NCBI GenBank assembly: GCA_034520365.1
Contig: JAXHNP010000007.1
Location: 744,001 to 808,000, forward strand
DNA: 64,000 nt
Origin: Desulfobacterales bacterium
GTDB lineage: Bacteria > Desulfobacterota > Desulfobacteria > Desulfobacterales > Desulfosalsimonadaceae
Direction of reading: 5' to 3'
A model generated the notes under the pieces. It was not told where the DNA came from and did no database searches. It worked only from the letters and a program-made list of their open reading frames with translations. The translations under genes and the position numbers were made by a program. Below, piece after piece: positions 34,554 through 42,629 of the stretch (position 1 is the first letter of the stretch; the number at the start of each line of letters is the position of its first letter).

Positions 34554-35303
34554 TTATAAAAACTGGACAATAATAAAGCTGGTATTATCAATCAGGCCCT
34601 TTTCAGAAACTTCAGACAACAGCTTTCTGCCGCTTTTGACAGGACTTGGCATTAAAATGTCATGCATTTCCGTCTCCATCATTTGATCGCTTAATCCGTC
34701 GCTGCAGAGCAGAAAGGTGGCGGGTGCTTGATAGGCCTCTGAGTGCACAAACACCGCATGATTTTCCCACGCGTCGACAAACAGAGGGCCGATCCCGAAA
34801 TCCACCAGGTTCCGATAGGGGTGGTGTCTGGCGGTTTGCTGGAGAATCAGGTAGTTATCAATCAGCTCCTGCACCACCGAATGATCATGCGAGATATAAT
34901 GGGCCGCACTTTTATCCAGCTTGTATACCCGGCTGTCCCCGGTGTTAAACACATGGATCATCTCATGGGTGGCAAACAGCCCGGCCAGGGTTGTGCCGGA
35001 ATTGGCCGGCAGTTGATGACTGGCGGCATTCTGGATGTTTCTCATTATCACCGGGATGTCCCGGGTTTCAAAGTCGTTTGCCTGGTATTTGGCTTTAAGC
35101 TGTTTGCAGACAAAATGGCTGGCCCGATCACCGGCCTGGTGTCCGCCAAGCCCGTCGCAAACCGCAAATATCAGGGATTGCGCTTCCGCTTCACTTTCTT
35201 TTTCAATCGCATCGGATTGAAAGATGTCCTGGACGGCCAGCAGGCAGTCTTCCTGGGTATTGCGCGGCCCCTGCCGCATGGCTGAGTATATACGGGCTTT
35301 CAT
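34554..35303 (-). CDS. PP2C-family Ser/Thr phosphatase
   Basis: This 249-residue PPM phosphatase has the metal-binding motifs RNTQEDC, CDGLGGHQAGD, NTGDSRVY, LLCSDGLSD and DNTSFIIV in order. It dephosphorylates Ser/Thr in a Mn2+/Mg2+-dependent reaction. The gene lies immediately upstream of a kinase-SUMF1 fusion (78 bases), so the two probably form a reversible phosphorylation switch. Ribosome-site support for ATG 35303 is weak, but the motif spacing leaves no room for a much later start. Confidence 0.9.
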   Translation of the reverse strand: MKARIYSAMRQGPRNTQEDCLLAVQDIFQSDAIEKESEAEAQSLIFAVCDGLGGHQAGDRASHFVCKQLKAKYQANDFETRDIPVIMRNIQNAASHQLPANSGTTLAGLFATHEMIHVFNTGDSRVYKLDKSAAHYISHDHSVVQELIDNYLILQQTARHHPYRNLVDFGIGPLFVDAWENHAVFVHSEAYQAPATFLLCSDGLSDQMMETEMHDILMPSPVKSGRKLLSEVSEKGLIDNTSFIIVQFL

Positions 35304-35429
35304 ATGGATAATCTATAAAATTTTTTTGAGTTCGATTATATTGGCAAATCCAAAAGAATTATTCAACCGGCATTTTGGCGCCTTACCAGCGCATCCCGGA
35401 CAGCCGGATATATAGAAAGGCCGTGGTTT

Positions 35430-35822
35430 TCATGCCTTGCTCTGCCAGGCTTTCTGCTTTTCCTTCTCCTTAAACGTTTTAATGGTGTAGCGTTTGGCAA
35501 ACTCCGGATGGGAAAGATAGGTGAGCGAATGGTTGAGCAAATTATCCAGCATGGCCTGAAAGATATCGTCCTTTTCGCGTTCGTCAATAAAATGCCGGAT
35601 TTTATTCTGCTCAAACACCAGGCTGTCGCCGATCAGTTCTTTGACCGCCGAGGGGGTCGGAAGCCCCGCTTCCGCATCGGTTAACGCCTCATCCACCGGG
35701 ATGTGGATGCGGGCGGTCAGTTTAACCAGCCAGCGGTCGCCAGCCAGCGGCCGCGAGGCATCATAGATTTCCAGCCGGAGGTTGTTTTCAAGCGGTATTT
35801 CTTTGATAAGCTGTTCTTCCAT
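35430..35822 (-). CDS. Conserved hypothetical protein, 130 aa
   Basis: This 130-residue soluble protein is not assigned to a family here. It starts with a beta-rich segment (LRLEIYDASRPLAGDRWLVK), followed by a charged helical C-terminus rich in Lys/Glu. AAAGGA precedes the start. It lies 13 bases downstream of the PHP-UvrD helicase gene on the same strand and is likely co-transcribed, so a link with DNA metabolism is possible but unproven. Confidence 0.6.
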   Translation of the reverse strand: MEEQLIKEIPLENNLRLEIYDASRPLAGDRWLVKLTARIHIPVDEALTDAEAGLPTPSAVKELIGDSLVFEQNKIRHFIDEREKDDIFQAMLDNLLNHSLTYLSHPEFAKRYTIKTFKEKEKQKAWQSKA

Positions 35823-35835
35823 ATAAAAAAGTCCT

Positions 35836-38800
35836 TTAAAATAGGTTCAACTGTTTCTGCGTGGCCGGTTTGGGTTTGGCCGCGCTTTCTTCCACCTGCA
35901 GCAGCCGGGCGTCAATATCGGTTAAAAAGGGCGAGGGTCGCCTTTCTTCTTTTTTCCCGTAGATCCGCCGGTTTTTGGCCCGGGATAAAAAAAGCATGGT
36001 TTTGGCCCGGGTCATGGCCACATAGAACAGGCGGCGCTCCTCTGCCGGCTCGCTCACATGGCCCCCGGCATGCCGGAGCGGTATGTAGCCGTCTTCACAC
36101 CCGGCGATAAAAACGACCGGAAATTCAAGCCCTTTGGCCGCATGCAGGGTAAGCAGCGAGACCTTCTGGCTACGGCTGTCATGGCTGTCCGGATCGGTTT
36201 GAAGCGCGGCGGATTCAATAAAAGCGGCGGTATCATCCCCGAATTGGGCGGCTGACGCAAGGAGCCGGGAAAACGCCTCTTTTGCATGGGCATCCACTCG
36301 GCATAAAGACTGAAAGCCCGGCTTCTCTTCTAAATACTGAAGTTTTTGGGAAACGGTAAGCCCCGAACTCTCCCGGGCGCAGGCCGCAAGGCGCGTAAAA
36401 AATGTGTTCAGCCGGTCCTGGCTGGCGGCAGTAAGTTCCGGGACGGGAATTCTTTCCGCTTCTGTCAGCAGACCGTTTAGCGTCAGGTGGTTGGCATATC
36501 CCCAGTTTTTGACCGCTTTGATGGCTTCTGCCGTCAAATCCGGTGCCAGCGCGCCGGCCGTCTGCTCAAAATCCGTATAGGTGGCCAGGCCTTCCAGGAG
36601 CTTCAGGCAGGCCATGAGTTCCTGGATTCCTTTGCGGCGAAACAGGTTTTCCTTGGTGGCGATTTGGACCGGAATGCCCGCCTGCGTAAGGGTCTCAGCG
36701 ATGATATCGCCCTGGGCGCGGGTTCTGAAAAGCACGGCAAAATCGGAGAAGGCATTATAATCACCATGCCGGCGGGCTTCATGGCCGCCGAAATCATCAA
36801 AATCAAACCCGGTGCCGCCCACCATCTGCTCAATGGTCTTGCCGATAAAAACCGCCTCGGCTTTCTCAGATGCGGCATTAAAAAGCCGGATGGTTTCCGG
36901 GCCGGAAATGCCGGAGGTCACCCGGCCGGTCTGATCGTTTAAACTGTGATTTTGGATCACCTGATGCGAAGCCTCAAGGATTGTCTCCGCCGAGCGGTAG
37001 TTCCGGGTTAAGCGGATTTGGGCGGCCCCTGGAAAGTCGGTCGTAAAGTGGGTAAAGAATTTAACGTCCGAACCCCGGAATCCGTATATGGACTGGTCCG
37101 GATCGCCGATGACGCAGATATTTCCCTCCGCCCGGGTAAGCGCCCCGATGATGCGGTACTGGCCATGGTTTAAATCCTGGTATTCATCCACAAACACATA
37201 GGGAAACCGCTGCTGGTAAGCCTCCCGGACAGTCCTGTCGCTTTCCAGAATCCCCACGGTTTTAAAAATCAGGTCCTCATAGTCGCAGACCTGCTGGGTG
37301 GCCAGCAGGTCTTGATAGGCCTGGTAGACCCTGGCCAGTTGATCGGCATCAAGAATGCCGGCAGTAGCGGACAGGTCATCCCAGGGGCTTAAGATCTGCT
37401 GCTTGGCGCAGACAATCTGGTCACTGACGGCAATGGCCCGGCCCTTTATATCAGCGTCCGTCTGTTTGACCTGCGCCATGGCCTCCCGGACCAGCTGCAG
37501 CCGGTCGTAATCATCAATAATGGAGAATTCACCGGAAATCCCGGTTTCTTTTAAAAACCGATGGCAGAAGGCGTGAAAGGTGGCAGCCAGCGGCTGCTTC
37601 GCATCTTTTCCGAGAAACGCGGCGAGCCGCTCGCTCATTTCCGCAGCCGCCTTGTGGGTAAACGTCACCGCCAGGATCTGGTGCGGCCGGGCGGTTTCGG
37701 TTTGAATCAAGCGGGCGATACGGCAGGTGATTGTGCGGGTTTTTCCCGTGCCGGGGCCGGCCACGATCATCAGCGGCCCCGTGCCATGGTTGACCGCCTT
37801 CATCTGTTCTGGATTCAAGCCGGCCAGAAAATCTGTATCCGCAGCGTTTTCGAGGTTTTTCGCCGCCGGCGGGGCATTTAATGACGCACCTGCCGGCTCA
37901 TTTTTTTCTGTTTTTTTTTTGCCTGGCGTCCGGCCGGCGGTTGTTTTTTTGGAAGGCGCCTTGGGCACCTGAAAAAGCGCCTGCTGACCGATGAGCCGGT
38001 CGCGCTCTTCCGGGGTAAAGACTTTGATCTCCCCGTACTGGCCGTCAAATCCGGGGAAGATATGCACGCTGCCGGCCCGCATCCGCCGGATCCCTTCGGT
38101 TAAAAGCGGAATCCCGGCTTCGTCAACCGCATCCACCGGCAGGGTATGCAGCACCGCGAGTTCCGGACCCAGGGCTTCAAGCACAGTTTGATAATAGGAG
38201 AGGACCTTTTTGGTTTTCGGCCCTGTGCCCACGATTTCAGAGAGGATTTCCGCCAGCGGGATCACGCTGTAATAGGGATGCGTCTTTTCCGGCTTTTCGC
38301 CCTCCGGCCGGGTGGCCAGCGCCTCGACGCGGTGGAGCACCCCCAGGGTCAGCGGGTGGCCGCATACCGGGCAGATGCCGTTTAAGGCGATCGCCTCTTT
38401 GGGGGGGAGGTTGAGATGACATTTGCGGTGGCCGTCCTGGTGGTATTTGCCCTCCTGGGGGAAAAATTCGATGGTGCCGCCGAAAGCCTCCAAATCCCCG
38501 GTTTCAATGGCCGCTTTAATTGCCGGATAGCTGAGCTCCGAGTTGAACAGGTTGGCCTCCCGGCCGAGATTGGCCGGAGAATGGGCGTCTGAATTGGAAA
38601 CCAGGGTCAGCCCGTCAATATTTCCCACCCGCCAGTTCATGGGCGGATCTGATGAAAGGCCGGTTTCAACCGCATGGATATGCGGGGTTAAATCCTCAAA
38701 GCACTCCCCGACCGTGTCAAAGCCTGATTTTGAGCCGAACATGGAAAACCACGGGGTCCAGATATGGGCGGGGATCAGGAAGCCCTCGTCTGATGTTTCA

Positions 38801-39255
38801 AGGAGAATTTCAAGGAGATCCCGGCTGTCCAGGCCCAAAATGGGCCGGCCGTCTGAGCGGATATTGCCGATTTGTTCGAGCCGGCTGTTAAACCGGGCGG
38901 CCCCGGTCAAATCCGGCAGGAAAATCAGGTTGTGGGTTTTACGGGTCACCCCGTTTTTTTTGTAGATGTTGCTGATCTCGCAGGAAAGCATGAACCGTAC
39001 AGGAAACCGGTCTTTTACCATGACCTGGTTTTCGCATGCCGCTTCCAGATCCTCACGGAGCTTGAAAAGTCCGGGTTCCGCCGGAACAAGGCGTTCCTGG
39101 ATTTCTTCAAACCATCCGGGGTGCGTAAAATCCCCGGTGCCCACCACGGTGATCCCCTTTTCCCTGGCGGCGATATAGAGGTTTTCAAAATTTAAGTTTT
39201 TGGCGGTGGCCCGGGAAAACCGGGAGTGGATATGCAGATCAGCGATGAAATACAT
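35836..39255 (-). CDS. PHP-domain/UvrD-family helicase fusion
   Basis: This 1139-residue protein has an N-terminal PHP-type metallohydrolase region (about 1-430), opening with DLHIHSRFS and containing a CPVCGHPL zinc-like motif. After a Lys/Ala-rich linker comes a complete superfamily 1A helicase of UvrD/PcrA type: Walker A GPGTGKTRT (about 498-506), DEYQD, DQSIYGFRGS, LTLHAAKGLEFP and VAMTRAK. PHP domains act as phosphoesterases, so the fusion could couple unwinding with end processing in DNA repair. Such fusions occur in deltaproteobacteria. AGGAAG precedes the start. Confidence 0.92.
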   Translation of the reverse strand: MYFIADLHIHSRFSRATAKNLNFENLYIAAREKGITVVGTGDFTHPGWFEEIQERLVPAEPGLFKLREDLEAACENQVMVKDRFPVRFMLSCEISNIYKKNGVTRKTHNLIFLPDLTGAARFNSRLEQIGNIRSDGRPILGLDSRDLLEILLETSDEGFLIPAHIWTPWFSMFGSKSGFDTVGECFEDLTPHIHAVETGLSSDPPMNWRVGNIDGLTLVSNSDAHSPANLGREANLFNSELSYPAIKAAIETGDLEAFGGTIEFFPQEGKYHQDGHRKCHLNLPPKEAIALNGICPVCGHPLTLGVLHRVEALATRPEGEKPEKTHPYYSVIPLAEILSEIVGTGPKTKKVLSYYQTVLEALGPELAVLHTLPVDAVDEAGIPLLTEGIRRMRAGSVHIFPGFDGQYGEIKVFTPEERDRLIGQQALFQVPKAPSKKTTAGRTPGKKKTEKNEPAGASLNAPPAAKNLENAADTDFLAGLNPEQMKAVNHGTGPLMIVAGPGTGKTRTITCRIARLIQTETARPHQILAVTFTHKAAAEMSERLAAFLGKDAKQPLAATFHAFCHRFLKETGISGEFSIIDDYDRLQLVREAMAQVKQTDADIKGRAIAVSDQIVCAKQQILSPWDDLSATAGILDADQLARVYQAYQDLLATQQVCDYEDLIFKTVGILESDRTVREAYQQRFPYVFVDEYQDLNHGQYRIIGALTRAEGNICVIGDPDQSIYGFRGSDVKFFTHFTTDFPGAAQIRLTRNYRSAETILEASHQVIQNHSLNDQTGRVTSGISGPETIRLFNAASEKAEAVFIGKTIEQMVGGTGFDFDDFGGHEARRHGDYNAFSDFAVLFRTRAQGDIIAETLTQAGIPVQIATKENLFRRKGIQELMACLKLLEGLATYTDFEQTAGALAPDLTAEAIKAVKNWGYANHLTLNGLLTEAERIPVPELTAASQDRLNTFFTRLAACARESSGLTVSQKLQYLEEKPGFQSLCRVDAHAKEAFSRLLASAAQFGDDTAAFIESAALQTDPDSHDSRSQKVSLLTLHAAKGLEFPVVFIAGCEDGYIPLRHAGGHVSEPAEERRLFYVAMTRAKTMLFLSRAKNRRIYGKKEERRPSPFLTDIDARLLQVEESAAKPKPATQKQLNLF

Positions 39256-39522
39256 GGTGACGCTTCCTGATTTTCATTTAATTTCAAATATCTGAATAGA
39301 CATCAGGTTCCATTCATATCAATTCCGGCCGATTTTTTACAGGAAAAAATACTTGCCTGGACAGCGGCTCGCGGTTTATGAGAAGGGGATATTTTATTTC
39401 GAAAAACTTGCTTCTTTGGGCTATCTCAGAGATAAAAATGGGTGTGCCTTGGCATTTTGTATGTAAAATTTCAAATTCCAGGCACCAAATCTCAAAAAAA
39501 TTTATTTTAAAGGTTTATCTTT

Positions 39523-40149
39523 ATGGGTTTATTGTCCGCTACCATGTCTCTCGCCCGCTACCGGGTGGAGGGCCGTATTCCGGACCCGTTTCTTGAAACG
39601 GTGCGGGATCGGCTGAAAAATCACGCCATCCGCGAAATTGACAATGATCCGGCCGAGAAAAGCGTCGGCTGGACCTGCTTTGAGAATCCGTTTCAGCCGG
39701 ATTTTGACAATGTCAACCTGGTATTCGGCACCTATCTGGTCTTCTCTTTGCGCATCGATAAAAAACAGATTCCCGCCAAGGTGCTTAAAAAACATTTGGA
39801 CATGGCGGTGATAAAGCGGCTTAAGCAGTCCGAGCGCAGCAGTTTGACCAAAAACGAAAAGCAGGAACTCCGCGACGAGGTGGCCCGGCGTCTTTATGTC
39901 AGAATCCCGGCCACCCCTAACGTCTACGAGGTGATCTGGAACTATGAGGGGCAGGCGCTCTGGTTTTTTTCCACGCAGAAGGCAGCCAACGAGGAGCTGG
40001 AATCAATTTTTGCAAAGACCTTTAAGCTCTCCATTATCCGGATGTTTCCCTTCACCGAGGCGGAGATAACCTGCGGATTGACGGATGAACAGAAGGACCT
40101 GCTCTATAAGGCGGCACCGACGTTTTTCCAGGGAGGTTCAAATGCTTGA
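39523..40149 (+). CDS. rdgC: RdgC-like recombination-associated protein (short form)
   Basis: This 208-residue protein resembles RdgC in its YRVEG start, the GWTCFENPF motif and a C-terminal TGxAEITCGLTDEQ-like segment. RdgC forms a ring around double-stranded DNA and restrains RecA. E. coli RdgC has 303 residues, so the gate or tip regions are reduced here. Its end overlaps the next gene by eight bases, giving translational coupling. Ribosome-site support is modest (AAAGG at 11 bases). Confidence 0.75.
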   Translation: MGLLSATMSLARYRVEGRIPDPFLETVRDRLKNHAIREIDNDPAEKSVGWTCFENPFQPDFDNVNLVFGTYLVFSLRIDKKQIPAKVLKKHLDMAVIKRLKQSERSSLTKNEKQELRDEVARRLYVRIPATPNVYEVIWNYEGQALWFFSTQKAANEELESIFAKTFKLSIIRMFPFTEAEITCGLTDEQKDLLYKAAPTFFQGGSNA

Positions 40150-40675
40150 TGTGGCCGTGGCATACAATCGGTATAAATACCTGGGCAATGAGTTTCTGAC
40201 CTGGCTATGGTTCATGATGGAAACAGACCGCTCCGGTCTGGCATTTCCGGAGACGGAAAGCACAGCCCTTGAGATCGGCAACCGGATTGTGCTGGAAAAC
40301 CACCGGCAGAACCGTGATGAAACCATTACCATCAAAGGGGACGGGGCCGGGCTTGAGGAAGGGGTGCTCGCCCTTAAAAAGGGGGCGCTGGTTACCGAGA
40401 TCAGTTTGATCATGAAGGCCCCCGAGGCGGAGTGGCGGTTCCAGCTCAAAGGCGAAAGCTTAAATATCACCGGGCTAAAGCCGCCGGAGAAGAATCCGGC
40501 CGAGAAAAGCGAGGATATCGAAGAGCGGGTGCTTGAGCAGATCGCGCATGTGGAGCGGGCCGCGGATCTGGTGCATCAATTGTATCAGCAGTTCATTCAA
40601 AAGCGGCTCTCAGAGGACTGGGCGGAAACGACTGTGCCGGGTATTACGCGGTGGATTGATCAGTCGGCCTCATAG
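40142..40675 (+). CDS. Conserved hypothetical protein coupled to rdgC
   Basis: This 177-residue protein is of unknown family. It contains WLWFMMETDRSG near the N-terminus and otherwise an alternating helix/strand pattern without cysteine or membrane segments. GGGAGG inside the end of rdgC precedes ATG 40142, so both proteins are made from one message and may work together in recombination control. A longer in-frame ORF from 40085 lies within rdgC and lacks a site. The 3' end overlaps convergent mntP by six bases. Confidence 0.7.
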   Translation: MLDVAVAYNRYKYLGNEFLTWLWFMMETDRSGLAFPETESTALEIGNRIVLENHRQNRDETITIKGDGAGLEEGVLALKKGALVTEISLIMKAPEAEWRFQLKGESLNITGLKPPEKNPAEKSEDIEERVLEQIAHVERAADLVHQLYQQFIQKRLSEDWAETTVPGITRWIDQSAS

Positions 40676-41236
40676 CTCCTGGATCAGGTGGGAGATAAGA
40701 ATCCGGCAGCCGATAAGTATCAGAATTACGCCGCCCGCGAGTTCCATGCGGGAGCCAAGCTTTCGGCCGAAAAATTTGCCGGCCTGGATGCCGAGGACAG
40801 AGAGTCCGGCGGTGATGACGCCGATAATGACGCACGGATACCAGATGTTGACCTCCAGCATGGCAAGACTTAAGCCCACGGCCAGGGCGTCGATGCTGGT
40901 GGCTACAGAGAGGATCACGAGGCTTGCGCCCCGGGAGGGATCGTCTTTAAATGCGTCCGTGTCGGTCTCAAATGCGCCTTTGATCATCCGGATGCCCACG
41001 AACAGCAGCAGGCCAAAAGCCACCCAATGGTCGACGGCGGAAATCAGCGCGGCGATGTAAACGCCCGCATACCAGCCGATTACCGGCATCATGGCCTGAA
41101 ACAGGCCGAAGTGAAAGGACAGGCGGAATATGGCGCGTTTGCCGCCGAGCCTGCCGGATGTGCCGGCGGCAATGGAGACGGCAAAGGCATCCATGGCGAG
41201 ACCGACGGCGATTAAAATAATTTCAATAAGACCCAT
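40670..41236 (-). CDS. mntP: Manganese efflux pump MntP
   Basis: This 188-residue protein has six hydrophobic helices and the MntP motif GLAMDAFAVSIAAG in helix 1, mirrored by SVATSIDALAVGLSLA in helix 4, each carrying a conserved Asp. MntP exports excess Mn2+. No yybP-ykoY manganese riboswitch could be recognised in the 79-base gap upstream, which is shared with a divergent thiolase gene. Confidence 0.92.
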   Translation of the reverse strand: MGLIEIILIAVGLAMDAFAVSIAAGTSGRLGGKRAIFRLSFHFGLFQAMMPVIGWYAGVYIAALISAVDHWVAFGLLLFVGIRMIKGAFETDTDAFKDDPSRGASLVILSVATSIDALAVGLSLAMLEVNIWYPCVIIGVITAGLSVLGIQAGKFFGRKLGSRMELAGGVILILIGCRILISHLIQEL

Positions 41237-41315
41237 AAACGTTTTTTACGCTATCGCGTTTTTCAGTTCAATCGCAAAAAACAAAGGTTAAAAGAAGGTT
41301 AAAAGGAGGACGACC

Positions 41316-42566
41316 ATGAAGGAAGTTGTCATTGTATCCGCCTGCCGGACGGCCATCGGGGCTTTCGGCGGCACCCTGAAGGATATGAACGGGGCGCATC
41401 TCGGCAGTATCGCCATGAAAGAGGCGGTTGACCGGGCGGGCATTGAATCGGGCATTATTGATGATATCCGCTTCGGCTGCTGTATGGAGCCGGTTGACAC
41501 CTTAAATGTGACCCGGGTTTCGGCGCTTCTGGCGGGCATCCCGGATACTGTTCCGGCGGTAACCATCAACCGGGTGTGCATCTCCGGCATGGAGTCCGTG
41601 CTCTCCGGCATGGCCATGATCCAGGCGGGGATGGCGGATGTGATTCTGGCCGGCGGGATGGAGCACATGTCCGGCGCCCCCTATGTACTGCCCAATGCCC
41701 GCTGGGGCTGCCGGCTGCAGGATGACGTGATGGTGGATGCGCTGATCCGCGGGCTGCACTGCGGTTCCCACGTCATCCCGCATCCGGAGGACGGGCCGGT
41801 GGATGAGACCCAGCCGCCGCTTTCCTATTTTGTGGGAAAACCCTACATCATGGGCCACACAGCGGAATTCATCGCCCAGAAACACGATATCTCAAGGGAG
41901 GAAATGGATGAGGTGGCATTGCGGAGTCACAACAATGCGGAGCGGGCCAACAAGGAAGGCGATTTTGCCGATGAGGTGGTGCCGGTATCCGTGCCGCGGA
42001 AGAAAAAGGACCCGCTTGTCTTTGACAAGGACGAGCATTTCCGTCCCGGTCTGACCATGGAGGATCTCAAGAAGCTGCCGCCCGCATTTGTGCCCAAAAT
42101 CGGCAAGGTGACCGCCGGCAATTCCAGCGGGATTAATGACGGGGCCGCCGCCATGGTGATCATGTCCGCGGAAAAGGCAAAGGAGCTTGGCCTTAAGCCC
42201 CTGGCACGCATCAAGGCCACCGGCAAAGGCGCCTGCCATCCTTCGGTGATGGGACTTTCCCCGGTGCCCGCGGTGAAGGACCTGCTGACAAAAAGCGATT
42301 ACAAGCTGGACGACTTTGAGCTGATCGAACTTAACGAAGCCTTTGCCGCCCAGTATCTGGGCTGTGAAAAGGAGCTGGGGTTAAACCGCGAAGTCGTGAA
42401 CGTGAACGGCTCCGGCATCGGCCTGGGCCATCCGGTGGGCTGCACCGGCGCCCGGATTATGGTGTCCTTGATGTATGCCATGAAAAAACAGGGAAAATCC
42501 CTGGGCATGGCCACGCTTTGCGGCGGGGGTGGTGTGTCCATGGCGTCAGTAATTGAAATGATGTAA
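41316..42566 (+). CDS. Acetyl-CoA acetyltransferase (thiolase)
   Basis: This 416-residue thiolase has nucleophile Cys88 in VCISGMES, the NEAFAAQ motif, GHPVGCTGAR with the catalytic histidine, and the second cysteine in LCGGGG. It catalyses acetoacetyl-CoA formation or cleavage. It differs in type from the SCP2-like thiolase at 3.4-4.5 kb, indicating several acyl-CoA routes. AGGAGG precedes the ATG. The gene is monocistronic and ends at a strong terminator. Confidence 0.93.
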   Translation: MKEVVIVSACRTAIGAFGGTLKDMNGAHLGSIAMKEAVDRAGIESGIIDDIRFGCCMEPVDTLNVTRVSALLAGIPDTVPAVTINRVCISGMESVLSGMAMIQAGMADVILAGGMEHMSGAPYVLPNARWGCRLQDDVMVDALIRGLHCGSHVIPHPEDGPVDETQPPLSYFVGKPYIMGHTAEFIAQKHDISREEMDEVALRSHNNAERANKEGDFADEVVPVSVPRKKKDPLVFDKDEHFRPGLTMEDLKKLPPAFVPKIGKVTAGNSSGINDGAAAMVIMSAEKAKELGLKPLARIKATGKGACHPSVMGLSPVPAVKDLLTKSDYKLDDFELIELNEAFAAQYLGCEKELGLNREVVNVNGSGIGLGHPVGCTGARIMVSLMYAMKKQGKSLGMATLCGGGGVSMASVIEMM

Positions 42567-42576
42567 TAGGTATTTG

Positions 42577-42617
42577 CTGCCGCCGCAGGCCGTATGGGCT
42601 TGCGGCGGCAGATTTTT
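42577..42617 (+). terminator. Intrinsic terminator of the thiolase gene
   Basis: CTGCCGCCGCA (42577-42587) pairs perfectly with TGCGGCGGCAG (42601-42611) over 11 bases around a 13-base loop, followed by ATTTTTA. It is placed ten bases after the stop codon. Confidence 0.88.
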
Positions 42618-42629
42618 ACAAAGGCGCGT

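Noticed and set aside
41237-41315. Manganese riboswitch upstream of mntP
   Set aside because: The gap is only 79 bases and shows none of the conserved yybP-ykoY loops.
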